Below are positions 32,849-43,765 of a DNA stretch of 64,000 bases, piece after piece (positions within the stretch are counted from its first letter, which is position 1; each line of letters starts with the position of its first letter). Position numbers and translations under genes: made by a program. The notes below the pieces were generated by a model that saw only the letters and a list, made by a program, of their open reading frames with translations, was not told the DNA's origin and ran no database searches. Origin of the DNA: Stropharia rugosoannulata (lineage: Eukaryota; Basidiomycota; Agaricomycetes; Agaricales; Strophariaceae); contig JANCIK010000011.1 in assembly GCA_028532985.1 (NCBI GenBank), positions 186,001-250,000 of the forward strand. Direction: 5' to 3'.

Positions 32849-34375
32849 ATGGCAGACTACGGCGACTGGCTCAAAGATGCTACATTCAACAAGCCGGTGC
32901 GGTACATGGACGGCCCACCAGTAATCACCTCCGTCACCACGGTAAACCCCGACAGCGCCAATGCAGATCAGGACCTGCGTGTCTTCCACAGCGCATTTGA
33001 CATGTTCGAGGTCTGTCCCATCTCACAAATGTAACACACCCAAGTTAATGTCAGAGCAATACAGCTCGAAGGTGCGATATCAAAGGAAAATTTCACCTAC
33101 CTCAAGAACGGATCTCTATTCATCACTGTCCCTGGATATCACCGCTTCAAGGTTCTAGGAAACATGAATGGCATCCTAAAAGATCAGCCATTTGATTTCC
33201 AGGTCAAGTGCGGCAAGCTTGCCAACGGACTCGTCGAGCTACTGGTGGAAGCCGATGGGAAGACGGTCAGCATGTCTTGGGACATCAATGTGCAATTTGC
33301 AGGGAACATCAAGGGAAAAACTAGCTTTTTCAGTCTTGAGTAAGTATACTTGATATTTGTTTAACACGACGTCGTTTGATATATCTCGTCCAATAGAGAA
33401 GATATATTGAAAAAGGTACGCTTTGTAATACTACAGAGAATGACTAGCTGACGAGATATAGATGTCTGAGAATTCGGCCAAGTATGTGAACTACGGTGAT
33501 GATCACAAGGAGATGTTGTATAAGTATTACTGTAAGTAAACCCTTTTCTGAAGGATCTTTCGTCTCACAGGCATCTAGCTTCGGGAGAAGACGTGATCTG
33601 GTTCAAAAACGTGGCAGAAGGTACGCTTTTGAGTGTTATGTTATTGGCCATTGTCTAATAGTGATTCATAGTTCTTCAAACCGGTCCCCAGTACTACGAG
33701 CTTAAAAAGAGCGAGCTGGGAGTAGCACTCGGTATGTGGGTCTCGGTAGTGTGTAGCAGCAATAATAACAACCATTTGGGTCAGAGTCTGGGCTACAGGC
33801 CTATCAACACGCACAGTCATGTAGGTTTCAACTATTACAGTCTCAAAGTTATACGCTAACTACGGTGTAGTGGTGGAGGGATACATCAAAGACCACTATG
33901 ACCCGGAGACTGGCCACTTTAAGATAGAAACCTACCGTAACAGAGGCAGGGATCAAAAAGGCGACGCTCCCGAAGGTTCCGATTCAGACTCAAAGTCGAA
34001 GACTTACACTTGCGACGTTACCTTCCTCGAAGTATTCAATGTAAGAAAGCTTGGCATGTTCGGACACTCCTCATCCACTGACATACGGTGAAACCACAGA
34101 TACAAGGCGCGATACAGCCCACAGGAGACAAGAGCATAGGAGCCAAACTGAATATCAAACTGCCGGTCGTCGGCCGCATTAAAATCGCGGCTCTGACGGG
34201 ATCACTGGCTACAGGAGAACAGCTCACGTTCCCTGTGAAGGTCGGTCTGGCGAATGGCGATGTAGGTTTGATTCTGGAGTCCAAAGTTCTGTCTTTCTTC
34301 TACAACCTCGACGTCCGTTTCCTAGGCAAACTTGGCGGTCCGGGCAAGAAAGTCAAGCTCTTCACTCTTCCGTAA
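32849..34375 (+). CDS. Hypothetical multi-exon protein
   Basis: Begins MADYGDWLKDATFNKPVRYM at 32849. After a short first intron the frame continues IQLEGAISKENFTYLKNGSL up to about 33340 (ending GKTSFFSLE). Several small exons follow: KYVNYGDDHKEMLYKYY, ASGEDVIWFKNVAE, QTGPQYYELKKSELGVAL and VEGYIKDHYDPETGHFKIET. The last exon, IQGAIQPTGDKSIGAKLNIK onwards, ends at the TAA at 34373-34375. The protein is rich in beta-type sequence with alternating hydrophobic residues and has no signal peptide or membrane segment. The exact first splice site was not resolved. I do not recognise the family. The frame is intact wherever I could join exons, so it is probably expressed. Confidence 0.55.
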
Positions 34376-36083
34376 GTCGTGCTCTCAGATAGTATAAGGT
34401 GTATCATCCCAGCTGATGGGAATGAACAGGTTCTGAGTAGGATATGTCCAGATATTGCACTGCGGGTTTAGATAGGGAACGCTGTAAATGTGCATACAAA
34501 TTTTTTTCACTATGCAATGTGATGTGCACCTTCATAATTCATTCCTTCTGGCAAGTTTCACATTATGCTTTTAATGAATGTGGTCATTCATCGCTGCTCA
34601 CTCGAAACTTGGTTTAATGGTCTTTTTCAATCGTGAGGAGTACTCCGACGGCTCCTCAAGGCCTCAAGGCTCGTGCATATCTACAAGTCGGAACTGTAAG
34701 TTCCCTATATGGATTTAAACGAGATACGGGCGCTTATTGGACAATGCATATGCACGTGAAGCCTTACTTACATATAAAGCTTACTCTTCCGATTACGACC
34801 TTGCCTCACAAGCGAGGTAGCCGATCTCCATGAAACACTGGCTGGCGCTTTACGACTGAGCACAGCGTCATTATTGTGCACACCTTTCTTCAAGCCCCGT
34901 ATGAACAAGTCGCTCACAGCTTCCTTCAGCCAATGCTCAATGATACCATCTTAACCAGTAGTAGAATATCTGAGTTAAACGACAAACGTTGACGTGTGAC
35001 GGTCGGTTGTGATCACTCTGCAGTAAATGTTTTACTTTTATTGAAGCAACGCCAATCGCAGGTAGACAGAGGTGTACAGTCAAGATGATATCAAGACGGC
35101 TAAGTATTTTAATATCGCTTATTATGTATGAATGTTAAAGAGGCACACAACCTGGGGTACCTACCTACACATCCTTTCAGCAACATGTGTATAAATACTT
35201 ATACAACTCAGCCTTTCACTCGCCATCGCTGCGTCCTTCACGCTCGACTCGGGGACACCGCATGGTCATTTTCCCGCGTGGGCCAGCGCGACTTAGCAAG
35301 CTATTAATTTGACGACGTGTCAATTGTAAATTGACAATTAAGTGGAGAAGAAGCGCCGGCGGAGTTAGCCAAAAATCTCTTTGGCATCGGCCCCAGCTGC
35401 TCCGCCCGTAACCCGCCGACGTGAACAGCGCGGCCCCCATCTCCATCTATCCTACTCTCCCACACGCCGATTATCTACCCCATTACCTACCCTCACCGCA
35501 TATTACCTACCCTCACCGCATATCTGTACATTGCACCAGGCCTTGCCACGGAACGTTCAGCGGGGAGCACTTGTGGAAGGTAAGGTGTGATGTATGACCA
35601 GCAGTGCAAGAGAGCCTGGGGGTGGACAACGCGCTTGAAGGAACGGGCCCGTGAGTGCGTGGTGGGGTCTCTGTAGGTCAGTACTTTCCCTCTTGGACAT
35701 CCCGCCCATCCACCCGCCCACTCGCGCAGCAGGGGGACATCAGTTTATTCCTCTTCCCCTATCTCGCCTCGACTCCCTCGCCACACAACTGTCCTTCTGG
35801 CTGCTCCCTGCCCTGCTCTTCTCATATGCCCCGCTCCGCCTGCAAGCCCTGCCGGCTGTTCCTCGAATGCCCTGCGCTCTTCTCCGCTCCCGCCATCACC
35901 TCGGCGCTATCGAGGTCCCTTCTACAGGCCTCCTGCCACCTCCGCGCCTTCGTATATTCGCGCTTCGCACCTGCATCCTCCGTTTCCACTCATGTTCTGC
36001 GTCCTGCACCGCACCGCCCCACACTGCACCCACCTAGATCTTGCACTCACCGGTACAATGTGCTTGCTCGTTCCCCTCGACCC
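34376..36083. other. Intergenic; GC-rich part with overlapping spurious frames
   Basis: 34376-35190 is AT-rich with no gene seen. 35190-36083 is C-rich on the plus strand and open in several frames at once, a base-composition effect. A direct repeat of about 20 bp (ATTACCTACCCTCACCGCAT) occurs twice near 35480-35520. Confidence 0.4.
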
Positions 36084-36134
36084 TCGCTCAACCTGGAGAG
36101 CGCCTGGGCACTTATTCCTGTGGGCGAAGACTAA
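36084..36134 (+). pseudogene. Remnant of the last exon of a beta-trefoil-like gene
   Basis: The plus strand encodes LNLESAWALIPVGED and a stop, identical to the last exon of the minus-strand gene at 36266-36923. No upstream exons are present. It is the left arm of a perfect inverted repeat, so it arose by a local inverted duplication. Confidence 0.7.
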
Positions 36135-36316
36135 CCCAATTCGAATTTTAAATTGCAGACACATTATATAAAGATTGCATACACATTATACAAAGATTGC
36201 AGCCGACAACACGTCTTCAGTCGCCTGAGCGAGACCTGAAGCATAACCTAAGCATTTGAATTGGGTTAGTCTTCGCCCACAGGAATAAGTGCCCAGGCGC
36301 TCTCCAGGTTGAGCGA
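36084..36316. repeat. Perfect 59-bp inverted repeat with 115-bp spacer
   Basis: 36084-36142 is the exact reverse complement of 36258-36316. The spacer contains a tandem pair of the 22-bp motif ACACATTATAYAAAGATTGC plus a short tail. Confidence 0.9.
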
Positions 36317-36923
36317 TGCAGTTTGGAGCGCGAGCTATAAATTTAACACAGTCTCCATCAGCGCTCTATCCAATACGTAACCAATCGGATGGCACACACT
36401 TGAGGTGGGAAGATAGTCAATTTCGGGACGAACACAATGAGGTCCGTGTCCGGGACGCGGATGCTATAAGACACAGACGTAAATACGACTCAGCATATCT
36501 TATATCGTTTCAAATTTGTGACTGACAAGAACAGCACTGGGATGGGCTTCTGCAGAGCGGCATCTATGCGCCACTCGCGCGTCGGGAAATCGGAGACGGG
36601 ACCGAGGATGATCTTCTCCCCCAGCTCGGGTTCCCTGTAGGAAAGCGAACGAGAGGGGAACAGATGCGCCGGAATCTGGATTACAAGGCCCTCATTTGGC
36701 GCAGGGTGAGCCGACCACTGTAAGAGTAACATTAGATACAAATAAGTGCGCTGACTGGCACGGATTAACTTACCTTTTGATCGCGTGCCTATTCGGGGTT
36801 TTCTTCGCCCACGGTAATCACACCGCCCTCCAAGGCAGTCAAGAGAAGAGTTTCGAGGTCCAGGTCCGTGCGCCACACTGCGATCTTGTAGGTTCCAGGC
36901 CTGACGATGCTTTGTACAGACAT
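36266..36923 (-). pseudogene. Small beta-trefoil-like protein gene with a nonsense codon
   Basis: Exon 1 (36923-36774) reads MSVQSIVRPGTYKIAVWR to ITVGEENPE, then an in-frame TAG (36789-36791), then ARDQK before the donor. The intact paralogue has a sense codon at that place and the same 150-nt exon length. Exon 2 begins at 36717 (WSAHPAPNEG), exon 3 reads IRVPDTDLIVFVPKLTIFPP, and exon 4 ends LNLESAWALIPVGED with a stop at 36266-36268. Apart from the TAG, splice sites and frame are preserved, so the damage looks recent. It is arranged head-to-head with the intact gene at 37761. Confidence 0.75.
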
Positions 36924-37676
36924 GTTGTGTAGTAGTAGCTTCTTTGCTTTTCTTTGGACAAGAAGGCTGGAGAAAGTGCCGTCGTCACCTGGCCCGCCAT
37001 ATACGTTTGGGCGTTGCTTCACGTCAGCATACTCCGCTCAGATCATCATGGTATCACATATCGCTCCTTAATCGCGAGGACGAACGTGGGGTCAAAGTTT
37101 GAGTTTAATGATGCGTGGAAGAACGACGATCATATGCCGCTGGTTCTATTGCAACTGTTCGACGTAAATAGATTGTACATAAGCTCACTCTCAGGTTTTG
37201 GAATCGTAGCACGCCAATGCTTCCTTTCTTGGTTCATATTAACTTCCAGGGTCCCCTGCGGTTTCCATTGGAACATGACGCACGCCATCTGCATACACCC
37301 CAAAATTATTAATGTCCAGGTCCCAGAAGTTTGATGCTCTGTACCAGAGTCAAAAACAATAATTCAGGCAATGTGTTATGGTGTGTTAATGTATATCTCA
37401 GCTACCACTAAAATCCCTGAAGGCAGAAAACACTTGTGTGACTACATGGTGATGACATTGTTATGTAATTTTCCATCACTTGTGCATCGATGCGGAAGCC
37501 ATCCTAGCGTGCACATAGGTGGCGTTCGTCTTCTCCGAATAGAATACTTACATGAAAGCATGAATCTTTGCATCGTGCACCTGGGGTGGACATAATGTAC
37601 TATCTAAAAAAAGGCTATGTACGTACTCGTGATGAGACAATATCTTGTAATACCGTGATAATTTGAGCTTACGAAC

Positions 37677-37684
37677 TATAAAAA
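37677..37684 (+). promoter_or_regulatory. TATA box of the trefoil-like gene
   Basis: TATAAAAA 84 nt before the start codon, followed by a CTACTACTACTACAACA leader. Confidence 0.6.
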
Positions 37685-37760
37685 CAGGGTGGTTACCGAC
37701 ATCAGGTTCTGCAGGCTTCCTTCCTACCCAACGCTACTACTACTACAACAGCAACATACT

Positions 37761-38437
37761 ATGTCAACTGAGAGCATCGTCAAACCCGGAGTCTACAAAA
37801 TCGCCGTGTGGCGCGGCGCTGAAGGCGCTGAAGCACAGTTTTTGAGTGTCACAGATGAAGATGCCATCAGTGTGCTTCCGGCTAACTCTCCAATTGCACG
37901 CCACCAGGAGGTAAGTGCACTGAGCATAAATCTATACTCGTTTGTGCCCGACCAGGGCCGACTTCGCCTTAAGTATTCATGATCTAATTCATCAAACAGT
38001 GGGCTGTGTCGCCCGGACCAGATGGGACCTTTAGGGTAGAGGTCCCCCTACTGCCGCCTCCTTCGCTTTCCTACGAGAAACCTGAGGAAGGAGAGAGGAT
38101 TATCCTAGGTCCTACACGCTTCTGGAGTATCGAGGTCACTCCCGAGAAGCCTTTCCCAGTCCCATTCATGTATGTCACAACAAATATATCAACATATATT
38201 GCAGACTCACACTAACGTTCGTGCCGTGTAGTATACGCGTCCCAGGCAAAGATCTCATCATGATTGTCTCTCCCCTCACAATTTTCCCTCCGCAAGTGCG
38301 TATTCGATTATTTGTGCATCTAAAAATGCAAGCCTGACACAGACTCATTTGATATGTGTGTTCTACAGGTCAGACTCGATGCTGCGCCTTTCACCCTCAA
38401 TAACGCTTGGGCATTTATACCTGTGCGCCGCGACTGA
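37761..38437 (+). CDS. Small beta-trefoil-like protein, possibly a peptidase inhibitor or lectin
   Basis: Four exons (37761-37910, 38000-38169, 38232-38295, 38369-38437) join in phase to give 150 aa, from MSTESIVKPGVYKIAVWR to NNAWAFIPVRRD. There is no signal peptide, as usual for cytosolic fruit-body defence proteins. The start PGxYKI, the internal W, and the end WAFIPV recall beta-trefoil folds such as the mushroom serine protease inhibitors (MEROPS I66, cospin-like) or trefoil lectins. The match is by pattern only and is not firm. A TATAAAAA box at 37677 lies 84 nt upstream of the ATG. A paralogue with a nonsense codon lies head-to-head upstream. Confidence 0.7.
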
Positions 38438-39164
38438 GCCAATTTGAATATTCGGCTCACGCGTCAAATTTCAAGCCAACCAGGAATTTAGGCAGCCCCA
38501 ACAATTATGTCAGTTGATTTTTTCGATTTGTCATTGCCCGACATGTACATAAATGGGCTTTAAAATACTAGTAAATACTGTCAATCAAATTCTTCAGACG
38601 AGTGGATACAGCCATGACACATCGAAGCTCGGCGAGCGCACCTATCATCGAACGCACCTACTGGCAGAGAGCGCACCCACCAGAGTGACGGACCCGCAGG
38701 TGCTTTGCGTACAAAAAGGATCGACCATGTACTATTCGCTGCATTTTGTATGTGCGGGCTGCGGAATGAATGCTGTCATGTCATGCTCCTGGGAGATTCA
38801 AATGAAGAGGGAGGGTAGCCCGGGAGTATTTTTGCATTTCTCATTTTGCATTGCGCATGAGTGATGCTTATGCATGCATGCGTGTTTAGTGTATGTAACG
38901 AGAGGGGGAGCGATGTGTATCGCCCAAGCCCAAGCGGGTGAGTTTAGGATGAGAGTGGACGGAAATTTCATAACAGGTCAAAGGGAGGAGATGCAGAGCA
39001 TGAGAACAATCGAGGAACTGGACCCATACCCCCACTGCGGACTGTTTTGAATCAAGGAAAAATGAGCTGTATTGAGACTGTGCCTAGATGGTGACTTTCT
39101 CGCCCCGTCCTTGTCCGCACATTCCGAGAGACTGCAACACGACACGCATCGCAAATTGGGCAGT
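38438..39164. other. Intergenic, no supported gene
   Basis: A 103-codon plus-strand frame (38553-38864) has no recognisable domain or splice partners. Confidence 0.4.
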
Positions 39165-42100
39165 ACATAAGACGCGGCCGGTACGTCGGGTACCCGCCCA
39201 GGCGGCCCCTGTCCGGTTTCTACAGTCGTACGCCGTTTCCACGTCGCGTCTTGCATCCACTCCCATTCCCATTCCCACTCCCCATGCTTTTCACTGCCAG
39301 GAAACGAACCGCGCAGGCCTGTGGAAGACAGACCCCGTGCCAGTGTACACAGCGCGCACGAGGCCTGTACCACATACCTGGACCCTCATACCTCCATGAC
39401 CTACGTTTGGGTCGCGCACACCAATCGCGCAGGTGTGATGATGGTTACGCGCAGGTAGTATCGGTACATGTATCGTTCTTATAGACAAAGAACGAGGGAA
39501 GGAGGGTAGCCGAGGGCGGTATGTGGGGGTAAGCGAGGACTTCAGTCGGTGCTGTGTCGCATGAAGAGAGAGAAGTGCACGTGTGGCGTGCTATGGAGAG
39601 GGCGGGGAGCATGCGGCGAGCGACAGGTACTGCCAGCATCTGAATAACGCGCGGGACGCTCGGCTGAGGCTGAGAGAACATGTGTCGCCTGCCGCCGAGG
39701 GGTGTGAAAAACATGATAGCCCGCCGGCGTCAATTCCGGGATGAGCAGCGCACGCGGCGGGAAAGAATGCAGCGTCTCTACTCTCGGGAGGCAGGGTACA
39801 GGAAGGCGAGGAGGGCTCCTATAGACTGGGGGACGCACATGCAACCTACTGGTTCTGGCGAGAAGTGATTCTGATGCAGACAAATGGCGGACATGGGTGT
39901 CCAGTGAGCAGATGCACTGGTGTGGTGAATATTTGGATCGAAATATGCGTCTCGTAAAGACTGCTATCACACTTATTGAGCTCTCACTCGTCAATCCCAC
40001 CTCGCCCGGAGGCGGATCGAGCGCCGACATCTCCCTGATCCCGCCGTACGCATTGCATTGCTCGTCCTCCTGCAGCAACTCTGACTCTGTTGCGGTTATT
40101 TGTATTTAGCCACACATTCTCCGTGACATCTGGGTTTGGGTACGTTATAGTCTCACCACGATCGGGGTAATATACCTGGAGGTATATACTGACTCTGGAC
40201 TTGCGTTGCCGTAGGTATTTCAACGGTTGCGATGGGGCCGGTGGCGACTGTATGATGTTTGAGAGAAAGTGTTGAGTAAAATTGCTTACTAAGACAATAT
40301 CAACTAGGTACCAGTGCCGATTGCACAACCACATTCATAAATTCAGGGCAGACAGACAAGCAGGTCGCGTGCCAGGCGGACAACGTAAGTAATGTCCCTT
40401 TGCATCCACATAGTGACTAGTACCAACATCTGAGACTGACGCACCCTCAATGAAGGTAAACATTGCCGTCACCTTCTGTGACTAGTAGTTTGTTCGTTTG
40501 TCGAGTACAAATAAGTGGAATAAGAACAGATAGATGGCAGCGAGGTCTTCGCTCACACTTTCTTGAATCAATAAATATCCACCTTGAATCTGGGCATAAG
40601 CTGAGCAAATGGATAGGCATAGTCAGATTCGCTCCACGAGATCGATGAGCTGCTTTATCAATTAGCTGCTTGAATGTAGAAATACACATGAGAGAAAAGC
40701 GAAACGCTGCATAACAATAATATGTAAACAAAGAATCCGAACTAATAAACAGCAAGTAATGATATGCAACGAGAATGCCAACTTTGCGTTTGTTCAAGAA
40801 AGACGAATTCGCGCTCCACCTGCACCACGCGCATGCTCGAGAACATACGCTTGCGCACCAACTAATCTCGGCGCCTCTCCCCCATTACCAATCCGGGCCT
40901 TGATGACCCGCCGGTATTTTAGCTCCCACACAGTTCCGCACCAGCAAGCCCCGCACCTCTGCATACTCGATAGAGCCAAAAACTGCACCAATCCCGCCCT
41001 AGCTTTCTACAACCCACCCCCGACCCGACCCGCACCCGCACGAAGCGCACCAGACAGGCGTACTCGCTCGGGTCCGTGTCGATATCGACGTTGCATGGCT
41101 CCGGCCTGCTTTGGTCTTCCATGTCCCCAGCAATAGCCACATCTCCTTCATCCCCCGTTCCGCGGCCCCCTTCTCCGCTCCCTTCTCCCCACCACACTCC
41201 TTGTTTGTTTCCCTACCACCTCCTCAGTAGCGCGCGCCTGCAGCATCTCCACAACCGGCGCCTGCACGCTCACCTCTACCCACAGCACCAGCGCCATGCC
41301 CAGGACGCTATTACTCGGCTGCACCACCGCGCGGGCGGCGGCGCATCTACGCGAGGAAGGGTGAGGTCTTGGGGGGCATGGGCAGTGGAAGAAAGGAAGG
41401 AGATGTACGCGAGGCAGGTGCGGAAGATGGGGGCGGGGGTCGGGTAGAACGTCCGCGGGGAGGTTGGAGGTCCTGATGAAGCAGGCGATACCGGAGATAC
41501 GCGCGGGCCGAGGTCGGTGGGTTTCCCAGAGCTGGTTGAGGGAGGTGAAGGTGTGAGTGGAACGGAGGGAGACGCAGGGGGACGTAACAAGACACCATCC
41601 TGCGGAGTGAACACGTACGGCCGGGGGGAGCGAAAGACGCTGCGCACTTCGGCGTCCCATGCATCGCGCACCGCAGCGGCGGGGCGACAATCATTTCTTC
41701 CTTATTTTCCCCATTCCCCCTTTTCCCACCAGCAGCCAAACCAACTGCACGGCCCTCCCCCAACCGCTCACACATCCCAAACAGAGACCTGCAGAAACAC
41801 CGGCCGCGCAGCGTCCACCGGCTGCCTACCGCACCACTCACTTCCTACCGCACCGCTCACTGCCTATCCGGCACGTACGGCCTCGCAAGGCACACGCGGA
41901 GGTACGCGTGGGCGTTCAGGAGCAAGGGGGGTGTAGGGCTGAGGAGTCTGTTGAAGCCTGCCCCAGGATTTTTGTGAATTAACAAATTTCCTCCTCCCGT
42001 AGCCTGGCATGCGCCACCGCGCCCCGCAGGTTATCGTCCGTCCCCACCATAATCCGTGCCACCTGGAGCAATACACCGAGCTAGTTTGCACCGAGAGTGA

Positions 42101-43765
42101 CGTCGTACAATGGCATGAGGCCCCACAAGAGGAACACCACATCCGGGCGCGCGAACCGCTTATAGGATACGAGGAGCTCGTTGTATGAGATTGTGGTGAG
42201 CTGGATGCGCGGTGGGGTACGTGGGGAGGGCAGGCGGGCGAAGGCCGGCATTGAAGGGGAGGTGGATGATGACGACAATGACCGGGAGGAGGGTGAGCGC
42301 TGGGGTGAATTTGGTGAGGGGAAATGTGAGATAGGAAAAGGAGAAGCGGGGGGGAGGGTCCCCACACTCGCGTCGTCTGGTAAATTGGCCCGCCACGCCC
42401 AGAAGTCCAGCGTCGAGAGTAAATCGAGGGGGCGTCCAGCGCGCACAAGGGCTTGCAGTCAGCGCGGCGTTGTTCATAACCATGCGCTTTCCCGGAGCAC
42501 GGGCCCATTCGGGCGGCATGCTAAGGAAGTCCTCTGAGCTTCTGCTGGTCGCCGATCTTCGAGGTCGAGTTCGTATGCTGGTCTGGAATACATTCGCAGG
42601 GGACGAAAGCTCCCCAGGGCCATGGTGCAGAGGTGGTGCAACACCCGTGGCCTCAAAGCACTCCCTCTGTAAGCTGGACCAGAAGAACGACGCGCGCGGG
42701 TGTGCGCAGGTCCAGCGCCACGACGTGCAGGGGGGCGGTCTGGTCATAGATATTGCCAGACGGGCCGGATCGCTGGGGGCTCGAAGGCGTTCGAAGTCTG
42801 CTGCAAGGTAGGATGGGAACCTTGGGAGGAGGGGGAGGAGGGCCTCCGGAGGAAGGCGAATGCAGACACCTTGTCGTTGTGCGCAGAGCACGAGGGTGTT
42901 ACTGCTCGCGGGAGCCGTCTGTGGGCAGCGGGGGGCGGGTCCATCGTGATGGTGTGGATCGCGGTATATTATTTACGCGCTTCGCGAATCGCGCCGTCGC
43001 GTGCGAGGACACGATAGGATCCCTGAACGCGTTCTGCGGTGGGCGGGTAAGGCTCGCGAGTCCAACAGAAGGTGCTTCAGGTGATAAAACGGCCCGTGAG
43101 CAGAGCGGAGTACGTCGCCAGGCGAAGAGTAACCTGACGTGTGTCCATGGTCGCAAGTATACGGACAGCAAGAGTGCCGAGGACCGCAGTACGCAGTGGC
43201 GCGGGCGAGAGGGCGTCAAGGAAAAGGTTGAAAGTAGTTTCCTGCGATGCCGTGGAGTTGAGCGAGGTAAAGAAGGTATCGGTGGACCCGCCGAGGTTAT
43301 GCCGAACAAGCTGATACGCAGAAAGTACGAGCAGGGCCGCGTACAGTTCCTCCGGCACGGAGGAGAGATGAGCATGAAGGAGGGCGGGGAGGACATTGCT
43401 GGCGTGATCGGCAGTGCAGACTTTGTAGAGGACGAGGAAGAGGAGTACTCAGGGCGGCATACGCGTGCCGTCCTCGGCCTGGGCGACTGTTTGCTGGATG
43501 TCGTGCGGGGTGAGGTGGGCTGCCAGCGGATGTACCCGTCGAGGGGAACTGCCGGCCTCGGCGAGGGCAGCGTTCAGGTTCAGCCGATCGGCAGGTGACT
43601 TGAGGGTATAAAGCAGGCGCGACACGGGGGCCTTGAAGTCATGGTAGAGAACATCTAGGTGGTGCGGCGCGGCGAGCGGGCGACTGCGGGCACTGGTCGC
43701 GAACGAGCGGGCGACGTGACGGATGCGATGCATCAGCCGCAACGACCCGCGACAAATCCAGCCAC
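39165..43765 (+). repeat. Segmental duplication copy 2 (without the Ty3 insertion)
   Basis: Collinear with 7064-7924 joined to 17425-20575. The join at 40355-40359 carries one GACAA, the unoccupied target site. A block at about 39400-40050 has no counterpart in copy 1. Many point differences and small indels show the duplication is older than the Ty3 insertion. Confidence 0.85.
40919..43733 (-). pseudogene. Decayed gene for a probable mitochondrial helical-repeat protein, copy 2
   Basis: Minus strand from 43733 (MHRIRHVARSFATSARSRP, a mitochondrial presequence) to the shared end AELCGS near 40919. It stays open where copy 1 has a TGA (around 42575). It has a short deletion near 42460 that shifts the frame within ALTA...VRAGRPLD, a stop after LLTGRFIT near 43077, and other frame changes. 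The two copies therefore carry different lesions. The ancestral protein was probably a mitochondrial matrix protein with helical repeats; family not assigned. Confidence 0.55.

Noticed and set aside
35381..36037. Overlapping plus-strand ORFs of 69-159 codons
   Set aside because: The strand is C-rich and open in several frames. The translations are Pro/Leu/Ser/Arg-rich with no domain. Only the final LNLESAWALIPVGED part has a homologue.
37030..37335. 126-codon ORF upstream of the trefoil-like gene
   Set aside because: It lies in the divergent promoter region, has no homologous frame in the paralogue and contains no recognisable motif.
39445..40078. 178-codon minus-strand ORF
   Set aside because: It is in a block present in only one duplicate copy. 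It is rich in Ser/Arg/Pro/His with no domain or splice partners.
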